Part shown: piece after piece, positions 61,190-64,000 of the stretch
Position numbering within the stretch: position 1 is the stretch's first letter
Layout of the letters: the number at the start of each line of letters is the position of its first letter
Source of the DNA: Roseiarcus sp963741405
Lineage (GTDB): Bacteria; Pseudomonadota; Alphaproteobacteria; Rhizobiales; Beijerinckiaceae
Length of the DNA stretch: 64,000 bases
NCBI GenBank assembly: GCA_963741405.1
Contig: CAVUHX010000039.1
Location: forward strand, 248,001-312,000
Direction of reading: 5' to 3'
Made by a program: the position numbers and the translations under genes
Notes under the pieces: model-generated
Told to the model about the DNA's origin: nothing
What the model saw: the letters and a program-made list of their open reading frames with translations, nothing else
Database searches by the model: none

Positions 61190-61437
61190 TTTTCGCCTCA
61201 CTGAATAGAAATCACGGCCAGCGCCGCCGCCGGCCTCATGCGCCAATTCCTCGGCACGATCAACCGCTCAGCTGTGACACGTCGGCGCAGCTGCGCGCAT
61301 GTTACGACCAAACAGGCGCATTGGATGACTGGATCGGCGCGAAGGCGGCCGAAAAAAGCCGTTCCGGTCGCGCACGCCGCAGGGGGGGCGAGCGCCGCAG
61401 GCGGGCCGGAGTTGAACAATGCCATTCCGGCAGCGGA
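61190..61437. other. Divergent region between HiPIP and ars genes
   Basis: About 250 bases with no gene. It holds the promoter for the leftward HiPIP gene. Confidence 0.35.
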
Positions 61438-61475
61438 TTGACATCTTATAATTCGATATCCATAGAAATATCGAA
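61438..61475 (+). promoter_or_regulatory. ars promoter and ArsR operator candidate
   Basis: TTGACA at 61438-61443 fits a -35 box. TTCGATAT (61452-61459), eight bases, ATATCGAA (61468-61475) form a perfect inverted repeat lying over the expected spacer and -10 region, 14 bases before the arsR start. A classic arrangement for self-repression by ArsR, released by arsenite. Confidence 0.65.
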
Positions 61476-61489
61476 ACAGGAAAACACGC

Positions 61490-61828
61490 ATGGCCGAAGC
61501 CGCCGAAATCGCCCGATACGCCGACATGCTCGCCGCCTTGGGCGCCGAACCGCGGTTGCGGATCGTACGCCTGCTGCTGGCTGCGCACCCGGAGGGGCTG
61601 GTTGTCGGCGAAATAGGCTCGGAGCTCGGTATACCGGCCTCGACGCTCTCGCATCACCTGGACAAGCTGAAAAACGAAGGGCTCGTGTCCGTGAGCCGCG
61701 AAAGCACTTTCCTTCGCTGCACCGCCAATACTCAAGCGCTCCAGGAGGTCGTCGGGTTCCTGTTCGCCGAATGCTGCACCCGCAACCAGGCGATCCGGCC
61801 CGAGGCGATCACCTGCGCCTGCCCATGA
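61490..61828 (+). CDS. arsR: ArsR-family arsenite-responsive repressor
   Basis: A 112-residue winged-helix repressor: LAALGAEPRLRIVRLLLAAHPEGLVVGEIGSELGIPASTLSHHLDKLKNEGLVSVSRES. It carries Cys95-Cys96 (FAECCTRN) and Cys109/Cys111 (ITCACP) near the C terminus, like the Acidithiobacillus ArsR type that binds As(III) with C-terminal cysteines rather than the CVC of the E. coli protein. AGGAAAA precedes the ATG. arsM follows 11 bases after the stop; the pair forms an operon. Confidence 0.9.
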   Translation: MAEAAEIARYADMLAALGAEPRLRIVRLLLAAHPEGLVVGEIGSELGIPASTLSHHLDKLKNEGLVSVSRESTFLRCTANTQALQEVVGFLFAECCTRNQAIRPEAITCACP

Positions 61829-61839
61829 GGAGAAGCGAA

Positions 61840-62874
61840 ATGCCGGATCTCGACATCAAGGACGTCGTGCGCGAGCGCTATGCCGAAGCCGCGCGCAATG
61901 TCCGCACGCCGGACTCCTGCTGCGGCGGCGCGTCCTGCGGCCCAGACCCGGCGTTGGCCGGCGTCAGCGCCATCACGTCCGATTTGTATGGCGCCGACGA
62001 GGCCGGCTCGCTGCCGGAAGCGGCCGTTCTCGCCTCGCTCGGCTGCGGCAACCCGACGGCGCTGGCTGAGCTGAAGGAGGGCGAGACGGTCCTCGACCTC
62101 GGCTCCGGCGGCGGCATCGACGTGCTGCTCTCGGCCCGCCGCGTCGGCCCGTCGGGCAAGGCCTATGGCCTCGACATGACCGACGACATGCTGGCCCTGG
62201 CGCGCGAAAACCAGGAGAAAGCGGGAGCGAAGAACGTCGAATTCCTCAAGGGGGAAATTGAGCATATCCCGCTGCCCGACAACTCGGTCGACGTCGTCAT
62301 ATCCAACTGCGTCATCAATCTGTCGGCCGACAAGGATCGCGTGCTCGGCGAGGCGTTCCGGGTGCTGAAGCCCGGCGGGCGCTTCGCCGTCTCCGATGTC
62401 GTGACTCGCGGGGCGATCCCCGAACAGATTCGCCGCGACATGCTGCTCTGGGTCGGCTGCATCGCCGGCGCGCTCGACGAGAAAGACTACCGCATGAAGC
62501 TCGCCGCGGCTGGATTCGAGGCGATCAGCGCCGAGCCAACGCGCGTCTACAAGGTCGACGACGCGCGCGCATTCCTGACCAGCAAGGGCGTCGACGTCGA
62601 TGCGATCGCGCCCCTCGTCGACGGCAAGTTCATGAGCGCCTTCGTGCGCGCCAAAAAGCCTGGCCAGGGCCCGACGCAGGAGACTGGAGCGGCGGCGGCG
62701 CGTGCGTCCGCGTGTCGCGGGACGCCTGACCCCGCCACACTGACGCGCGTGCGAGCGGCAAAGCCGCTCGCACGCCTTCCTCAGACCTTGTACTCCAAGG
62801 ACTTGAAGCTCGTAGTCCGCGCGGCGCCAGGCGCGGAAGAAATCTTGCGAATATCGCCCCAAGTCTGTTTGTAA
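61840..62874 (+). CDS. arsM: Arsenite S-adenosylmethionine methyltransferase, with extended C terminus
   Basis: A 344-residue enzyme that methylates As(III) with SAM. N-terminal Cys27/28 (DSCCGGASC), Cys69 (LGCGNP), Cys157 (SNCVINL) and Cys207 (VGCIAGAL) are the arsenic-binding cysteines; VLDLGSGGGIDVLLSARRVG is the SAM site. Usual members end about at FVRAKKP, near residue 275. Here no stop follows, and about 70 extra residues are read, the last 31 on the strand opposite the end of aioA (overlap 62781-62874). The extension looks non-functional and may result from a lost stop or frameshift. AGGAGAAG precedes the ATG. Confidence 0.88.
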   Translation: MPDLDIKDVVRERYAEAARNVRTPDSCCGGASCGPDPALAGVSAITSDLYGADEAGSLPEAAVLASLGCGNPTALAELKEGETVLDLGSGGGIDVLLSARRVGPSGKAYGLDMTDDMLALARENQEKAGAKNVEFLKGEIEHIPLPDNSVDVVISNCVINLSADKDRVLGEAFRVLKPGGRFAVSDVVTRGAIPEQIRRDMLLWVGCIAGALDEKDYRMKLAAAGFEAISAEPTRVYKVDDARAFLTSKGVDVDAIAPLVDGKFMSAFVRAKKPGQGPTQETGAAAARASACRGTPDPATLTRVRAAKPLARLPQTLYSKDLKLVVRAAPGAEEILRISPQVCL

Positions 62875-64000
62875 TTGGGAATGATGAGCTCGTTGACGCC
62901 GGGCGAGACGACGTTTCCCTGCACGCCCATCGGGTTGGCGAACAGCATGAAGGCCTGTTTGCGCTTGGCGGTGTCGGTCGGATAGGCCATCGCCTGGGTC
63001 GCGCCGTTGTCGTTGTGCACCTCCACCAGGTCGCCCGCGGAAAGCCCCAGGTCCTTCATGTCGTCCGGGTTCATCTGGATGAAGGGATAGGGCCAGCGAT
63101 TCATGACGAAATCGGATTTCTGGTCGAGATAGGCGCTTTGCCAGATCTGGTTGGCGCGACCGTTGTTGATGAGGAAGGCGAATTTCTTCGACTCCTCCTC
63201 CTTGCCCGGCGCCTCGAGGCCGCGCCACGGCGCGTCCATGAAGCGGGCCTTGCCGTCGTCCGTGGAGAAGACGCCGTCCGTGTAAAGGCGCTGCGTTCCG
63301 ACGAGTTTGCCGTTCTCGAACGCGGTCGCAGGCTCCTGGACACCGTTGGTTCCCATGGCGCGCAAGCGGTCGTAAGTGACGAACTGGCCGCCCTTGGCGT
63401 TGCCGTGGTAGCCGTCCATGAAGGCGTCTTCCTCGGTCTTCCAGTCGAAGCCCTTGAACTTGTCGGCCTCCGATTGCTTGCCCATTGCGCGAAACACCCG
63501 CTCGAGGTTGTTGGCAAGGCGCGCCGCGATGAGGCAGTCGGGCATCGCCTGGCCGGGCGGGTCCATATAGCGCTCGGTCAGCCGCAGCCGGCGCTCGCCG
63601 TTCATCGAGGTCAGGTTCATTTCGCCTGCGGTCGCGCCCGGCAGCCAGACGTGGCAGGCTTGGCCGATCTTGGTCGGCACGATGTCCACGTCGACCGCGA
63701 ACAGCCCGCCCTTGCCGATCGCGGCGAGGATTGCGTCGATCATGGCTTTCTGATCGCCGTAGGGGACCGCGGACATCGCGTCCTTCACCAGGTCGGTCCG
63801 CTTCTTGTAGGCCTGCTTGAACTTGTCGGCGTTGAGCGTGGTCTTGTAGTGATCGCAGGCCCAGATATGGTGGACTCCGCCCTTTCCGTCGATCAGCAGC
63901 TGGTCGACATAGGGGGCCGGCCGCGAGCCGGGATAGTCGGGGCGCACATAGCCTTCCTGATGGCCGCCGAGGCGGACAACGCCGCCGCCCATCTGACCGA
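62781..64000 (-). CDS. aioA: Arsenite oxidase large subunit, C-terminal part (5' end outside window)
   Basis: 406 residues to the window end, in frame without break. The sequence closely matches the C-terminal half of the molybdenum subunit AioA: RLGGHQEGYVRPDY, IDGKGGVHHIWACDHYKTTLNA, VPTKIGQACHVWLPGATAGEMNLTSMNGERRLRLTERYMDPPGQAMPDCLIAARLANN, ITY-like VTYDRLRAMGTNG, and ELIIPNYKQTWGDIRKIS. The enzyme oxidises As(III) to As(V) in the periplasm with a Rieske subunit AioB, expected upstream (beyond 64000). It is convergent with arsM and overlaps its extended end. Confidence 0.93.
   Translation of the reverse strand, partial: GQMGGGVVRLGGHQEGYVRPDYPGSRPAPYVDQLLIDGKGGVHHIWACDHYKTTLNADKFKQAYKKRTDLVKDAMSAVPYGDQKAMIDAILAAIGKGGLFAVDVDIVPTKIGQACHVWLPGATAGEMNLTSMNGERRLRLTERYMDPPGQAMPDCLIAARLANNLERVFRAMGKQSEADKFKGFDWKTEEDAFMDGYHGNAKGGQFVTYDRLRAMGTNGVQEPATAFENGKLVGTQRLYTDGVFSTDDGKARFMDAPWRGLEAPGKEEESKKFAFLINNGRANQIWQSAYLDQKSDFVMNRWPYPFIQMNPDDMKDLGLSAGDLVEVHNDNGATQAMAYPTDTAKRKQAFMLFANPMGVQGNVVSPGVNELIIPNYKQTWGDIRKISSAPGAARTTSFKSLEYKV

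Noticed and set aside
61438..61452. TTGACA followed by TATAAT as a complete promoter
   Set aside because: Only three bases separate the two boxes; the TATAAT-like phrase cannot be the -10 box of that -35.

Overview
This is a high-GC, gene-dense stretch of an alphaproteobacterial chromosome. It is most likely from the order Hyphomicrobiales (Rhizobiales), perhaps a Beijerinckiaceae or Methylocystaceae relative. The signs are a CckA cell-cycle kinase, a Bpt leucyltransferase, the DUF4170 / DUF374 / waaA / lpxK lipid A block, a DksA with a single zinc-site cysteine, and secreted proteins with the PEPxxWA-CTERM tail. The genus is a guess; no rRNA or tRNA gene was seen.

Layout. 1-5.1 kb: the end of a LysR regulator; a membrane protein fusing an alkylglycerol-monooxygenase-like domain, a YhhN lysoplasmalogenase-like domain and a short-chain dehydrogenase; a DsbA-type isomerase; a secreted polyhydroxyalkanoate depolymerase. 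5.3-11.5 kb: stress genes (host-attachment protein, Hsp20), TerC, two LysE exporters around a frameshifted PfkB kinase, and a decayed monooxygenase-like gene. 11.5-17.5 kb: a thioesterase and the Kdo/lipid A operon, ending in two gene wrecks (L,D-transpeptidase and nucleoside phosphorylase). 17.5-23.4 kb: ChaC, SRAP, Bpt, RDD protein, a CGNR regulator overlapping a branched-chain amino acid permease, and a truncated binding protein. 23.4-30.6 kb: a repeat-rich accessory stretch with an SGNH esterase, a Cpx-like two-component system divergent from an LTXXQ protein, and a VapBC pair with a frameshifted antitoxin.

30.6-43.3 kb: a helix-turn-helix protein with a repetitive tail, the YcjX/YcjF pair, SixA, MoxR, CckA, a FliO-like protein, DksA, UspA, a VWA protein and a phosphatase. 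43.5-58.3 kb: a Hint-domain protein, three PEP-CTERM genes (one broken), the acyl-CoA carboxylase beta subunit with two toxin-antitoxin modules inserted behind it, two tandem SEC-C/TPR/sulfotransferase proteins and a broken sterol-desaturase-family gene. 58.4-64 kb: the carboxylase alpha subunit (frameshifted), RidA, a high-potential iron-sulfur protein, and an arsenic locus (arsR, arsM, the end of aioA).

Three things stand out: the tri-domain ether-lipid-type fusion at 863-3304; an 11-bp tandem repeat that sets the reading frame of an L,D-transpeptidase remnant; and a duplicated 3' end of pccB that brackets a toxin-antitoxin module. At least seven genes carry single frameshifts, including one in pccA, which usually should be intact. 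The window therefore either contains assembly errors or is decaying in places, and pseudogene calls should be read with that in mind.
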